Below, piece by piece: positions 7,466-17,700 of a stretch of DNA of 64,000 bases. The notes under the pieces are model-generated. The model ran no database searches. It worked only from the letters and a program-made list of their open reading frames with translations, and was not told the DNA's origin. The stretch spans positions 496,001-560,000 of the forward strand of contig NZ_JAPFGA010000001.1 of NCBI RefSeq assembly GCF_026241135.1. The letters run 5' to 3'. This DNA is from Galbibacter kalidii (GTDB taxonomy: Bacteria; Bacteroidota; Bacteroidia; Flavobacteriales; Flavobacteriaceae). Every line of letters begins with the position of its first letter. Within the stretch, counting starts at the first letter, position 1. Both the position numbers and the translations under genes were made by a program.

Positions 7466-8377
7466 ATGATGAAAAATGTAGTTACCCTCCTGTTCCTGTT
7501 GGTTATACAAACCTATACTTTTGCCCAGGATCTGATGGAAATCCTCGATGAGGAAACACCTTCACAAACAACATATACAAGTGCTACTTTTAAAGGCACT
7601 AGAATTATAAATGGACATTCCGTTGAAAACCGGAAAAAGGGAGTCCTCGAATTCCTGATCTCACACCGCTTTGGAAAGATCAATGACGGGATCGATGAAC
7701 TTTTTGGTTTGGATGACTCTAATATCCGTTTTGCTTTGGAATATGCCCTTACAAATGACTTGACGCTTGGGGTTGGAAGGAGTTCTTTTGAGAAAACCTA
7801 TGATGGTTTTGTTAAATACAAGCTATTAAAGCAAAGTACGGGAGAAAAAAACTTTCCGTTAAGTGTATCTCTTTTTGGAAGTGTTGCCAAAAAAACATTG
7901 AAGGATTATGACCCCGAAGAAAAACCAAGCTTTAATGACCGTTTGTTTTACACCACACAGGTTTTGATTGCCAGGAAATTTAGTGAAAACCTTTCCCTTC
8001 AGGTTTCCCCCACTCATGTACACAGGAATTCTGTAAGAATTGATGCCGACCCACACGATATATATGCTATAGGTGCGGGCGGGCGTTATAAACTCAGTAA
8101 AAGGATGTCGGTAAACGCGGAGTATTTTTATACCATCAATCCATTAAAATCTGTAAATACCAAAAATGCCGTTGCATTAAGCCTTGATATAGAAACAGGA
8201 GGACATGTATTCCAACTGATGGTCTCTAATGCAATTACTATGATAGAGAAAGCTTTTATTACAGAAACGACTGATGATTTCTTTAAAGGAGACCTCCATT
8301 TTGGTTTTAATATTTCAAGAGCATTCCAGATTGGGAATAAAAAAAATAAAATTCCTAAAGCAACTTATAGCGATTAA
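7466..8377 (+). CDS. DUF5777 outer-membrane beta-barrel protein
   Basis: A 303-aa protein with a signal peptide (about 1-20, ending YTFAQ) and alternating amphipathic strands. Diagnostic stretches are LEFLISHRFGKINDG, FGLDDSNIRFALEYALT, LTLGVGRSSFEKTYDGFVK and HVFQLMVSNAITMIEKAF, which match the DUF5777 barrel family of Bacteroidota. Its function is not established; it is regularly found behind cytochrome and YceI genes. It appears to be the last gene of the LytTR-associated run. It most likely resides in the outer membrane and could provide a pore or anchoring site for the lipoproteins encoded upstream (inference). Confidence 0.87.
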   Translation: MMKNVVTLLFLLVIQTYTFAQDLMEILDEETPSQTTYTSATFKGTRIINGHSVENRKKGVLEFLISHRFGKINDGIDELFGLDDSNIRFALEYALTNDLTLGVGRSSFEKTYDGFVKYKLLKQSTGEKNFPLSVSLFGSVAKKTLKDYDPEEKPSFNDRLFYTTQVLIARKFSENLSLQVSPTHVHRNSVRIDADPHDIYAIGAGGRYKLSKRMSVNAEYFYTINPLKSVNTKNAVALSLDIETGGHVFQLMVSNAITMIEKAFITETTDDFFKGDLHFGFNISRAFQIGNKKNKIPKATYSD

Positions 8378-8541
8378 TGAACTCGAAGTTATCTTGACTT
8401 TTTTTGATAAAATAAAGGGGTTGCAGAAATTTGTGTTGCAAAACATAAGACCACAACCCTATGCATCAGGTAAATTATGAAAAGAATCTATTTTCCATCG
8501 ATAACGGCAACTTTTGCTTTTTATTCACGTTATAATTTCTT

Positions 8542-8844
8542 ATGAAAAAACTAAAACAACGCTGGGGAGTCCGATCCAATGCCCAGCTTCTGACCATTAT
8601 AGCTGTTTTTGCCGTTACGGGTTCTACCGCAGTCAAACTCGCCGGGCCTGTTTTGGATTTACTGGGGGTGCAAGAACATCCTGCCTTATTATATTGGCCG
8701 GTAAGGATTCTGGTGATTTTCCCATTGTACCAAATTCTTCTGGTTTGCTTTGGGTGGCTTTTTGGCCAGTTCCGTTTCTTCCGGGATTTTGAAAAGAGAA
8801 TGTTAAAACGAATCGGCTTAGGGTTCCTTTTTGTCAAACGATAA
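8542..8844 (+). CDS. DUF6787-like small membrane protein
   Basis: A 100-aa protein with a basic N-terminus (KKLKQRWGVRSNAQ), two hydrophobic helices (about 14-36 and 48-76) and a basic C-terminus (FRDFEKRMLKRIG). The WGV-start and LFGQFRFFRDFEKR end are typical of the DUF6787 family widespread in Flavobacteriia. Function is unknown. A longer reading frame on the opposite strand (8475-8891) was judged a shadow because this plus-strand product has a coherent membrane topology and family match. Confidence 0.72.
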   Translation: MKKLKQRWGVRSNAQLLTIIAVFAVTGSTAVKLAGPVLDLLGVQEHPALLYWPVRILVIFPLYQILLVCFGWLFGQFRFFRDFEKRMLKRIGLGFLFVKR

Positions 8845-8922
8845 ATCTGTTCAATAACAAACATTAACATTATGAGTTCTATTAATATCATTTCATAAAT
8901 AATAACTTAAAAACAAAAAACA

Positions 8923-10218
8923 ATGCCCAGATTTATTTACAAATCCCTGACCTACTTAATTTTGTTGTGTGTACTTTTCTATACAGCATGTAATTCTGAT
9001 GACAGTTTTAGCAACGAAACAGAAGAACAATCCACAGACAATCCAATAGATTCAATAGGAAATCAAATAGACACATTAGATAATCAAACAGATGCATTTA
9101 TACATCCCGGGATCTTTAATACCCAATCCGAATACGACTACATGGCTCAGCAGGTCAATGCGGGTGTTCAACCATGGAAGGGAAGCTATGACAAGCTTGT
9201 TGCCAGTTCAGAAGGACAACTCGGCTGGTCACCTCGTGCTCAGGAAACAGTCATACGGGGAGGTGACGGTGATAATGTTGGCCTATTGTACAGAGATGTT
9301 GCAGCAGCCTATCAGCACGCTTTGATATGGAAAATCACCGGAAAGAGTGCTCATGGCGACAAGGCTGTGGAAATACTGAACGATTGGTCTGCAACACATA
9401 CTAAGCTTACGGGGAATGCGGACAGGTATCTGGCTTCCGGACTTTTTGGTTACCAGTTTGCCAATGCAGCTGAAATGATGCGGGACTATCCCGGATTTGA
9501 ATTTGAAAGGTTTAAAGATTACTTGCTTAATGTCTTTTATTACCCCTTGGTAGAACGTTTTCTTTACGGAAATAGTTTTGGATTGGATCACAATGACGCA
9601 TGTATTACCAATTACCGCGCGAATTGGGACCTTTGCAATATGGCAGCGATGATCGCTATTGGGATTTTATGTGACAATCGCGAGATTTACAATAAAGCTA
9701 TTGCATATTTTAAGACGGGTGGGGGAAATGGATGTATTACACATGCGGCTAATCGTGTACATTCGCCCACTCTGGCACAATGGGAAGAAAGCGGCAGGGA
9801 TCAGGCCCATACCCAAGGCGGGTTAAGTCACATGGTCATGTTCTGCCAGATTGCGTGGAACCAGGGCGATGACCTTTTTTCTTATGATGATAGTAGGCTT
9901 AGAAAGGGTGCGGAATATGTGGCGAGTTATAACAATGGAAAAGAGGTGCCCTATACCGAGCATTGTTTTGAAAGATCGACCAACTGCAGTTGGACATGTG
10001 AATCTACCATTTCACCTTCACAAAGGGGGAATCTCCATAATATATGGGAATTGATCTATAACCATTATGCCCACAGGGCAGGGGAGGAAGCACTTATACC
10101 TAATGTAGCGGCACTAGCCGCCCAGCAAAGGCCGGCTGGAGGGCCTTCAGTGTCCATACATCCCAGCACTTATGATTATCCCGGCTTTGGCTCTCTTACA
10201 TTTTCTTTTAATCAATAA
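8923..10218 (+). CDS. Alginate lyase-family lipoprotein
   Basis: A lipoprotein (lipobox FYTAC, about Cys23) with a low-complexity linker to about residue 62, followed by an alpha/alpha-toroid alginate lyase-type domain (PF05426 superfamily). Supporting motifs are HPGIFNTQSEYDYMAQQV, AVEILNDWSATHT, FANAAEMMRDYPGFE, the NWDLCNMAAMIAIG region and SGRDQAHTQGG, which carries the conserved RDxxHT-type active-site region. It probably cleaves an acidic polysaccharide at the cell surface. No SusCD pair or other lyase is adjacent, so it stands outside a normal polysaccharide-utilisation locus and substrate is uncertain. Length 431 aa is typical. Confidence 0.82.
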   Translation: MPRFIYKSLTYLILLCVLFYTACNSDDSFSNETEEQSTDNPIDSIGNQIDTLDNQTDAFIHPGIFNTQSEYDYMAQQVNAGVQPWKGSYDKLVASSEGQLGWSPRAQETVIRGGDGDNVGLLYRDVAAAYQHALIWKITGKSAHGDKAVEILNDWSATHTKLTGNADRYLASGLFGYQFANAAEMMRDYPGFEFERFKDYLLNVFYYPLVERFLYGNSFGLDHNDACITNYRANWDLCNMAAMIAIGILCDNREIYNKAIAYFKTGGGNGCITHAANRVHSPTLAQWEESGRDQAHTQGGLSHMVMFCQIAWNQGDDLFSYDDSRLRKGAEYVASYNNGKEVPYTEHCFERSTNCSWTCESTISPSQRGNLHNIWELIYNHYAHRAGEEALIPNVAALAAQQRPAGGPSVSIHPSTYDYPGFGSLTFSFNQ

Positions 10219-10604
10219 TGATGAGACCTAAAACGTATTAAAAATATTAAAAATGCGTTCAGTTAGAGCGCAGTCAGGAACTAAATCTATTAAATCCCAT
10301 TAAGTGGGTTATACCTGACTGCCCTGCCTTTGTTGGCAGGCAAGATTGCCCCAAGGTAGTTGATTATTAATAGGCTTCGACTGCGCTGCAGACATAAGGT
10401 TGTGTGCTTTATAGTTCATTTCTTTTAAAAAATCATCTACAATACAATAGATTCCTATAACTTTGTTTTGGAGAATTTCGAGTTGGTTTTTGATTTATCA
10501 ACTCAAAAACGCCAAAACTTGACTGCTCTTGTTTATAGGAACCCCGGGTTGGTTATAGTTTGGTACCATCAAAATAAATTAAGAAACAATTATCCTACTC
10601 GCAT
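10219..10604. repeat. Gene-free region with compound inverted repeats
   Basis: No gene is visible. The left half is packed with stem-loops: GCAGTCAGG (10270-10278) pairs with CCTGACTGC (10314-10322) around a smaller CCCA/TGGG hairpin, directly followed by CCTGCC/GGCAGG (10324-10341). A GGTAGTTGA block and a GCTTCGACTGCGCT block follow. Similar pieces recur near 29790, 36025 and 36160, so this is a dispersed intergenic repeat. The right half contains the promoter region of the response regulator; no clear box was found. Confidence 0.65.
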
Positions 10605-11246
10605 ATGAAAATATCACCAAAAGTTTTATTAGCGGACGATCATGCTGTTGTACGACAAGGAATGTCTATTATGCTCAGAAAAGCTTTTAAAGATGTGCAG
10701 GTTTTTCAGGCAGAAAATATGACTGAGATTTTATATAAAGTTAAACAGGATATGTATGATTTGCTTGTGCTCGATGTTTATTTCCCTGAAGGGAGCAGCA
10801 TTGGGATTATTACACAAATTAAAGAAATTCAGCCTCAGTGCAAAATACTTATATTTTCTGGTTATAGCGAAGAACAATATGCTCTGAGGTATATTAATAG
10901 CGGTGCTGATGGCTTTTTGAATAAGCTTAGTTCGGAAACAGATGTTTATCAGGCGGTGACGACTGTTCTTAAAAACAAAAAATATGTTAGTACCACAGTA
11001 AAGGATAAAATATTAGATTCTGTATTAAATAATCATGTACAAAATCCCTTGGATACACTTTCTAATAGAGAACTTGAAGTGGCAAGGCTCCTTGTTAACG
11101 GAGAGGGAAATCTGGAAATATCAAATATACTAAATTTGCAAAAATCTACGGTAAGTACATACAAATACAGAATTTTTGAAAAATTACAAATAAGCAATGT
11201 GGTTTCTTTAGTTTCCCTTTTTCGTGAATACAATAAAACTATTTGA
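10605..11246 (+). CDS. LuxR-family response regulator
   Basis: A two-component response regulator of the NarL/FixJ type. The receiver domain (about 6-125) has the acidic pair D11/D12, the phospho-acceptor D57 (LLVLDVYFPEG) and the conserved K in GFLNKLSS. A LuxR-type helix-turn-helix follows at about 148-205 (LSNRELEVARLLVNG, LQKSTVSTYKYRIFEKL). It is 213 aa, the usual size. The 3' end overlaps the 3' end of the convergent histidine kinase gene by 8 bp, so the pair probably works together but cannot be cotranscribed. Its targets may include the T9SS cargo genes beyond the kinase (inference). Confidence 0.93.
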   Translation: MKISPKVLLADDHAVVRQGMSIMLRKAFKDVQVFQAENMTEILYKVKQDMYDLLVLDVYFPEGSSIGIITQIKEIQPQCKILIFSGYSEEQYALRYINSGADGFLNKLSSETDVYQAVTTVLKNKKYVSTTVKDKILDSVLNNHVQNPLDTLSNRELEVARLLVNGEGNLEISNILNLQKSTVSTYKYRIFEKLQISNVVSLVSLFREYNKTI

Positions 11247-14200
11247 TATCAAAGCTAAGCGTAATTTTGGTTCCCTCGCTTGTGCTGTCAATTATTATAT
11301 TACCGTTGAGGACCATTATTATTTCAATGATCACCTTTAGTCCTAAGCCCTTGATCTTTCTATTTTTAATTTCCTGTTCATTATTATCTCCTAAAGCCTG
11401 ATAATAGGCTACCAGATCGGGTTCCATACCAATTCCGGTATCTGTAATTGAAAAATAAATCTTTTCATTTTCAACAAAATAGTCAAAAACTATTTTTCCA
11501 TGATATGTGTTCTTAACGGCATTATCCAAAAGATTATGTATAATGATAGAGAATAACTGCTTGTTAAGTTTTATAACAAAATCGCTATGAATATTGTTTA
11601 TAACTAATATTCGTTTAGATCTTGTAATGTTATGAAACAGGCTCACCTTATCATTAACCAGATGATAAAGATTGAATTCTTCTATATTGGGTTCATTAGT
11701 GTTCAGAAAAGCTTTACTATAATCAAGTATGTTGTTTACAAAGTGATATAGCTGGAATGATGAGGTGTAAATGGATTTTATATTTTCTTTTAATTCTTCA
11801 TCGGAATCATTGGGATTAATATATATATGCTGACTTGTTATCGTTAAATATTTGAGTGGACTTTTAATATCATGCGTTATAGTACGAATAAGCCTTTTTT
11901 GATTTTTAATCTGGGTACTTAAATCATCTTTGGTTTTTCTGAGAGAGCCTATGATGTTTTTTAATTGAATGGTATGTTCAGCAATCTTTTTTTGTAAAAG
12001 GATATTTTTATAATGGATATAACGGGTGCGGATCCTAATCGATAAATAAATCGTTGCAAGTAACAGGGTGCATACAAGAAGCTTGAACCATAACGTTTGC
12101 CAGAAAGCCGGAGGAATAAAAAATGTAATGGACTTATAGGTGTAATCAGAATTAAAGCCTGCTAGTTTTCTGGCTGTTAAGGTGTGCTTTCCAGGAGGAA
12201 GATTGGTATATGAAATGGTCTGTTTTTCATTAATCCGGTTCCATTGTTGACCGCTGGAACCATCTAATGTTACTTCGATATTATTGTTATTGGTGTGTCC
12301 GTAGTTTGGGCTGGAAATGTAGAATGTAATCCGTTCAACGTCTTGGCCTATTTCAAGTCCATCTTCCATAAACTGTTTTGTCCCGTCCATTTCAATTTCA
12401 TCAAAATAAACAGTCCCTTTTGGGAGTACCGGTTTGATCTCAGAAGCGTTAAAACTCACCACTCCGTCAAGAGACGGCACATAGATCTGATCATTGGGGA
12501 GCATTATCCCGCAAGGGTAACACCCTCCATTAAATTCGTTGGTTAGAAAACCGGAATTCTTATCGTAATAGTGATAATATGGAATGTCTATCTTTCCGTT
12601 TGCATAATCGTAAAGAGATTGTTTTGATACCTGAAAAAGCCCTTTGTTGGTCGTGATCCAGAAGAAGCCTTTTCGGTCTTCAATAATACAATGTGCAGTG
12701 GCGAGATAGTTGTTCTCATCATGGGGAAAGGCCACAGTTTTTTCTTTGTTGTACAGAAAAAAACCTTTGTCATAAGTAGTTACCCAGATATCTTTCCCAG
12801 TTCTATAGAGGCTCCTGATATTGGCAGTGCCCAAGCTATCGATCTTTTTCAGGGATTTTTTTTCTTTATCGGGGTCAAAGCTATAGAGTCCGTCCCAGCC
12901 TCCTATCAAGTATTTGCCGTCATAATTTGTTGAAATACACGAAATCTTAAAATAGATATCCAGATGTTTTTTTGGGATGGGTTTTTCGGTGGTAATATCC
13001 AGGGAGAAGATGCCTCCAGTTATTTTATAGTGAGTATCGGTTCCAACCCAGAGTATATCCTTTTGATCGAGGAAAAGGGTCATGATCCTGCTGCCAAACG
13101 TTATGGAATCTGCTACTTCATAATCATTTCCTTTGCTGAACTTATACAGTGTAGAACCCTTTATGCTCCATATATTATCATTTCGGTCTTTTAAAATACC
13201 ATACTTGTCTGTTTGATCCTTTATATCCCATTTGTCGGTAAGTTTATTATTGATGACAATTCCTCCAAAGGCTGTGAGAACTGTGGAGTCATTGAGTGCT
13301 GCCATGGCATATTCCACATTGTCATTACCCCCGGGGTTGGTGTGGATGTTATTAAAGTAATTTTTTTTCACAACAAACAACCCACTGGATAAACTTCCGA
13401 GGTACAATATCCTATTTTGAGTGTCGTAGCAGACAGAGATGATCATTTTAGATTTTAAGTCGAAATCTTCAAAAACGAGTCTGGTTTTTATGGTGTCGGT
13501 TATGCTTTCAATAAGATATAATGCCTTTTGAGTGTGGGAATATAGAAAGGTCTGATGGTTGACATCGTTGGAGTAGACCGTAATATCGTTGCCTAATTTT
13601 TTGTCAGGATACTTGTTTGAGACTCCATCCTCATTAAAAGAGATGAATTTGTTGTTGTCATCCAGGACGTGTAAGCGATTATCAAAAAGGAAAAATTGAG
13701 AGGTAGATGTTATGGGGAAAAGTTTATGATTTTTTAAGTCTCTGTTTTTGTCATATTCCCTGATGGTATCTTTTCCTATTGAAAAATAGCCTCCATTATG
13801 TTTGTACAATTGCAAATATAAATTCTCAGGTATAAAATGATATCCGCCTATCATTCTGTTAGTGTTAATATAATCAGGGTTGTCTGTAATAAAATTTCCC
13901 GGAGAGTATATGGAGTCATTAATTCTTTTGGCAATTCCCTTATGTATGAGAACAAGCTGATTCTGATTATCAAAAGTAAACAGGCTGTCCGTTTGCATAT
14001 TTCCTTCCAAAAAGCGCATTCTGTTGGATCCAATACCCTGAATGTTCTCTGTGTTGAAAATTTTAAATTTTGATCCGTCGTATCTGGCCAGACCATTTTC
14101 TGAAGAAAGCCATACATAGCCATAGCGGTCAAGAGCAATATCTTTTATACTGTTTTGGGGAAGTCCTTCACTATCGGTAAACCAATTAACACTATAAGTG

Positions 14201-14304
14201 GATTGAGCGTTTATCCTGTTTGAGTTTAATAAAAGGAATATCAGGAGAATCAAAGAAAATGTGTTTGAAAAATCTGAGGAAAATGTTGTTTTCAATAAAG
14301 ACAA
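11239..14304 (-). CDS. Two-component propeller sensor histidine kinase
   Basis: A 1021-aa hybrid-like sensor without receiver. After a signal segment (about 1-34) comes a periplasmic two-bladed propeller built of Reg_prop repeats (WFTDSEGLPQNSIKDIALDR, GYVWLSSENGLARYDG, GFFWITTNKGLFQV). A Y_Y_Y domain follows at about 640-735 and a transmembrane helix at about 742-762. The kinase core has H811 (ITHDIKSPLKYL), the N box (NLLDNAVKN), G1 (ITDTGIGMEPD) and G2 (KGLGLKVI). Unlike hybrid systems of polysaccharide loci it lacks receiver and AraC domains; the partner must be the separate convergent response regulator. Such propeller sensors detect extracytoplasmic signals. A TATGTTTG box at 14348-14355 on the minus strand resembles a -7 element. 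Confidence 0.93.
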   Translation of the reverse strand: MSLLKTTFSSDFSNTFSLILLIFLLLNSNRINAQSTYSVNWFTDSEGLPQNSIKDIALDRYGYVWLSSENGLARYDGSKFKIFNTENIQGIGSNRMRFLEGNMQTDSLFTFDNQNQLVLIHKGIAKRINDSIYSPGNFITDNPDYINTNRMIGGYHFIPENLYLQLYKHNGGYFSIGKDTIREYDKNRDLKNHKLFPITSTSQFFLFDNRLHVLDDNNKFISFNEDGVSNKYPDKKLGNDITVYSNDVNHQTFLYSHTQKALYLIESITDTIKTRLVFEDFDLKSKMIISVCYDTQNRILYLGSLSSGLFVVKKNYFNNIHTNPGGNDNVEYAMAALNDSTVLTAFGGIVINNKLTDKWDIKDQTDKYGILKDRNDNIWSIKGSTLYKFSKGNDYEVADSITFGSRIMTLFLDQKDILWVGTDTHYKITGGIFSLDITTEKPIPKKHLDIYFKISCISTNYDGKYLIGGWDGLYSFDPDKEKKSLKKIDSLGTANIRSLYRTGKDIWVTTYDKGFFLYNKEKTVAFPHDENNYLATAHCIIEDRKGFFWITTNKGLFQVSKQSLYDYANGKIDIPYYHYYDKNSGFLTNEFNGGCYPCGIMLPNDQIYVPSLDGVVSFNASEIKPVLPKGTVYFDEIEMDGTKQFMEDGLEIGQDVERITFYISSPNYGHTNNNNIEVTLDGSSGQQWNRINEKQTISYTNLPPGKHTLTARKLAGFNSDYTYKSITFFIPPAFWQTLWFKLLVCTLLLATIYLSIRIRTRYIHYKNILLQKKIAEHTIQLKNIIGSLRKTKDDLSTQIKNQKRLIRTITHDIKSPLKYLTITSQHIYINPNDSDEELKENIKSIYTSSFQLYHFVNNILDYSKAFLNTNEPNIEEFNLYHLVNDKVSLFHNITRSKRILVINNIHSDFVIKLNKQLFSIIIHNLLDNAVKNTYHGKIVFDYFVENEKIYFSITDTGIGMEPDLVAYYQALGDNNEQEIKNRKIKGLGLKVIIEIIMVLNGNIIIDSTSEGTKITLSFDIK

Positions 14305-14491
14305 AGCATATAGGTTATTGATGAAATATACAGTAATAAAATTTTTACAAACATAAATATATAGAAATTGAATGCATAAGATGTCGATATGATATGTAGG
14401 AATAGTTCTACAATAGTATAAGCTGAAAACTACACTTTTTTATATAAAAAAAATAGATATTGTACCGTGCTAAAGAGTAAACATGCATTTG

Positions 14492-14509
14492 CCCCCCCCC
14501 TTTTTTTTT
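14492..14509. repeat. Homopolymer tract C9T9
   Basis: Nine C then nine T, read directly from the sequence, 286 bp upstream of the T9SS cargo start. It is a candidate slippage site; the run length should be confirmed from reads because homopolymers are also assembly error hot-spots. Confidence 0.85.
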
Positions 14510-14586
14510 GACCTACGTTTAATAGATTGTTAAACTGATAGAAAAATACTCATGAAGAATTCTTAACTACTGTTTACCTTTTTCCT

Positions 14587-14596
14587 CCCCCCCCCC
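14587..14596. repeat. Homopolymer tract C10
   Basis: Ten C in a row, about 200 bp upstream of the T9SS cargo start and 78 bp after the first C tract. Same interpretation and same caution as for the C9T9 tract. Confidence 0.85.
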
Positions 14597-14794
14597 TACA
14601 AAACATTTTTTCGAAAATTAACAGAGAATTCTGGTCAATTCACAACATATCATTTTCTGGTTTGAAGTGATATATTCTAATTGAGCCTGGTGAATTATAT
14701 ATGTAGTAATTGTTGCCAAATTATGGAAATAAATGTCCTACTGCCGTAATAGTGGTATGTCCAATTTTTTTAAAGTTTCAAATAATTATCATAA

Positions 14795-17700
14795 ATGTTA
14801 TTACTAAATAAACTAAAAAGACTAAAGGAACATCGTATTCTGATTTTGATGTTATGGGGAGTGTTTATGGGGTTAACCAGTGCTTATGCCCAGGAAGAAC
14901 CCTTTGATTGTAATGGTTCGGCCTATTTGGTGAGTTCGCCAAGCGGTACCACTCCGTCCACCCTGTATATCGTGGAAGCAAACAATCCTACCATAGTTAA
15001 CGCAACGATTACACCTTCGATTCCCGATCGCTATAATGGGATCGGTTATAATTTTGAAGACAACTTTATTTACGGCATGGCAGCGGGAGATTCACCTTCC
15101 CTTACCGGAGCCGATATTGTCAGGATTGATGCAGAAGGGACCGTAACACGATTGGGAGCGCCGCAACCCACACCGGGACAAACGCCCGGGTTGGCAACCT
15201 GGACGGGAAACGTTAATGTCAACCCCAACGGCGGACGTGTCACTATAGCGCCGGGAGTGGTCGGTTTGGACCATAAGCTGTATACCATGGCGGTTACAAA
15301 TAACAACACGGCTTTTTTGGTAACCGTTGACCTGACAACAATGAGGTATACTACCGTCCGCCTGAGCCGGGACATCAATGTAGCAGATTTGGCGTTTTCT
15401 CCCTATAACGGCTTTTTATATGGAATTGCCGGAGGACAACTTATCCGTATTAATCCGAATAATGGAAATCAGGCCATCATTAACCCGTCGTCCGGATCTG
15501 TACCCGGTGTGCATGCAGGCGGTGCCTGGAATGATGTTCAGGGACGGGTATATTTTTATACCAACAGTTCAAATACCGCAAACGGAGGTGAACGGCTATA
15601 CCGGTATAACCCCGCGAATAATGTTTTTGTTAACGTCAGGGCAGTAGATCCGTATCGTACCTTCGATGCCACGGCCTGTTTTCCCACACGTTTGGAAAAG
15701 CAGATCAGCATACCTGCTGAAGGTCTGGTGCCCGGAGATGAAGTGGAGTTTGAATTCAGCATCTATAACAACCAGATGTTGCCCATTACGTATGATTTTG
15801 AAGACGTGTTGGCATCATCTGATCTAAGCTGGGTCTCCGGTTCGGTGGAGCCGGCCACACCGGGGGGAGGTACAGTGAGCATTTCGGGACAGGTATTGAC
15901 CATCAGTGGAGTTACGGTACAGCCAACGGCTGCTACCGGAGAACCGCTGACGTTCCGGGTTTCGGTCAAGGTTGCTGATAATGCTTTGTATGGAAGCTGC
16001 TATTCCAATCAGGCTACCATTTCACAGGGAGGCACCACGGTGGTCAGTGATAATCCGGAAACCGAAGAACATAACGATCCCACCCTGTTTTGCCTGAACG
16101 AATGCGAACTGCCCGCACCGGTCAGCGGTGGCAATATCCAGCAATGTGCAAACGATCCTATTCAAAAAATAACAGCAACGGCTACCGTGCCCGATGGCGT
16201 CCAGTTGATCTGGTATGATGTCCCTGCCGGAGGAAATGTGGTAACAGATCCGAGCTTGGAAACGGTTGGTTCCGTCACATATTATGCCGCGGCGGACGAC
16301 GGTACCTGTATCAGTCAGAACAGGACACCGGTTACACTGAATATTCTGCCGACACCTGTATTAGATGAAATTGAAGATGTAAATGAGTGTGTATCTTATG
16401 AACTCCCCGAGATCACGGGAACCGATCTTACCGGAAATGAGGCTTACTATACAGAACCCAATGGAGGAGGGACAAAATACCTTCCGGGCGATGTTATCGA
16501 TGATAGCGGTAACACTACGCTTTATGTCTATGATGCCATGGAAGCGGAGGATAACTGTGAAGGAGATCTGACAGTCGCATCCAATACAGCTTATGTCATT
16601 GATGATCTATTTGAAGATGGTACCCATCACCAATACCCGGGAGCGACCAATCCCGGTTTCTGGCAGGGTACCGCAAATCAACAGATATTATACGATAGCC
16701 CCGGGACACCTACAGGTGGACAAATTTATCTGGGGCTTGTCGGTGATGTGTCGATTGACGATACATCCGCTTGTTTCGGAACCGAGGTCAATATAAACGC
16801 ACAGGTTACTGTCACGAATCAAGGACCCGGGAGCGGAGCAGGGTATTCCGGAAGACTGGGAATAATTGATAAAAGCACCGATCAGATATTGTATCAGACT
16901 CCGTTGACCGTTAATTTTCCCGCAAATACAGCGATGACGCCTATAGTGTCGGGCATAGTTCCTGCGGCCGATGTGCTGGCAGGAAACATCGCTATCGTGA
17001 TAGCTGTGGAAACGTATCAGGGGAGCTTTAAAAATTGGCAGTTCTCCGGTTTCAGTGCAGATTATCAGTTCCAGCCGGAAAGTACACAGGCGTGCTCAGA
17101 TGAACAAAGTTTTGAGTTGACTATTAATGATCTGCCGGAGCTGGTCATCACAGATCCTGATCCGGAGTGTTTGCCCGCAACGGTGGACCTCACCGATGCA
17201 GCCGTGACAACCGGAAGTACACCCGGTTTGATATTTAGCTATTTCGAGGATGCAGAAGGTACGGTGGCATTGAGCAACCCGGAGTCCGTTTCGGAAACAG
17301 GTACCTATTACATCCGCGGAGAAGATCCGACGACAGGCTGTAGCACCATCATGCCCGTGGAAGCTGTGTTGATCGATGCCCCAGAGGTCATTGTCGGCCA
17401 ACCGTTCTGTATCAATGGTCAGGGCAGCATCGAAGTAACCGATCCATTGGGTACCAATTTTGAATATTCCATCAACGGAACAGATTATCAAGCTGATCCG
17501 GTATTTGGCTCAGTGGCACCGGGGACTTACCCGGTAACGGCCCGAAACATGGTGACCAATTGTGTTAGTTTGGAAACAGAAGCCACTGTTAATGAAGAAC
17601 CGGAAGCACCGACACCAATACTTACCCAACCAGATTGTGAGGTAGCTACGGGTACCATTTTTATGCCGAAATACACGGGAGCTACTTATTCAATCGATGG

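Larger units (their letters stand above)
14305..14794. other. AT-rich intergenic region with poly-C tracts
   Basis: Divergent control region between the sensor kinase and the T9SS cargo gene. It holds no gene. It contains C9 directly followed by T9 (14492-14509) and C10 (14587-14596). Such runs are striking in AT-rich DNA and may be prone to slippage. A possible -7 box for the kinase (minus strand, TATGTTTG) is at 14348-14355. No convincing promoter for the cargo gene was found. Confidence 0.7.

Noticed and set aside
8475-8891. Minus-strand reading frame of 138 codons
   Set aside because: It overlaps entirely the plus-strand DUF6787-like gene, and its product is Arg/Lys/Pro-rich without any domain; judged a shadow.
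14305-14794. Small RNA gene in the kinase/cargo gap
   Set aside because: No promoter-terminator pair or conserved stem could be seen; only homopolymers and AT-rich DNA.
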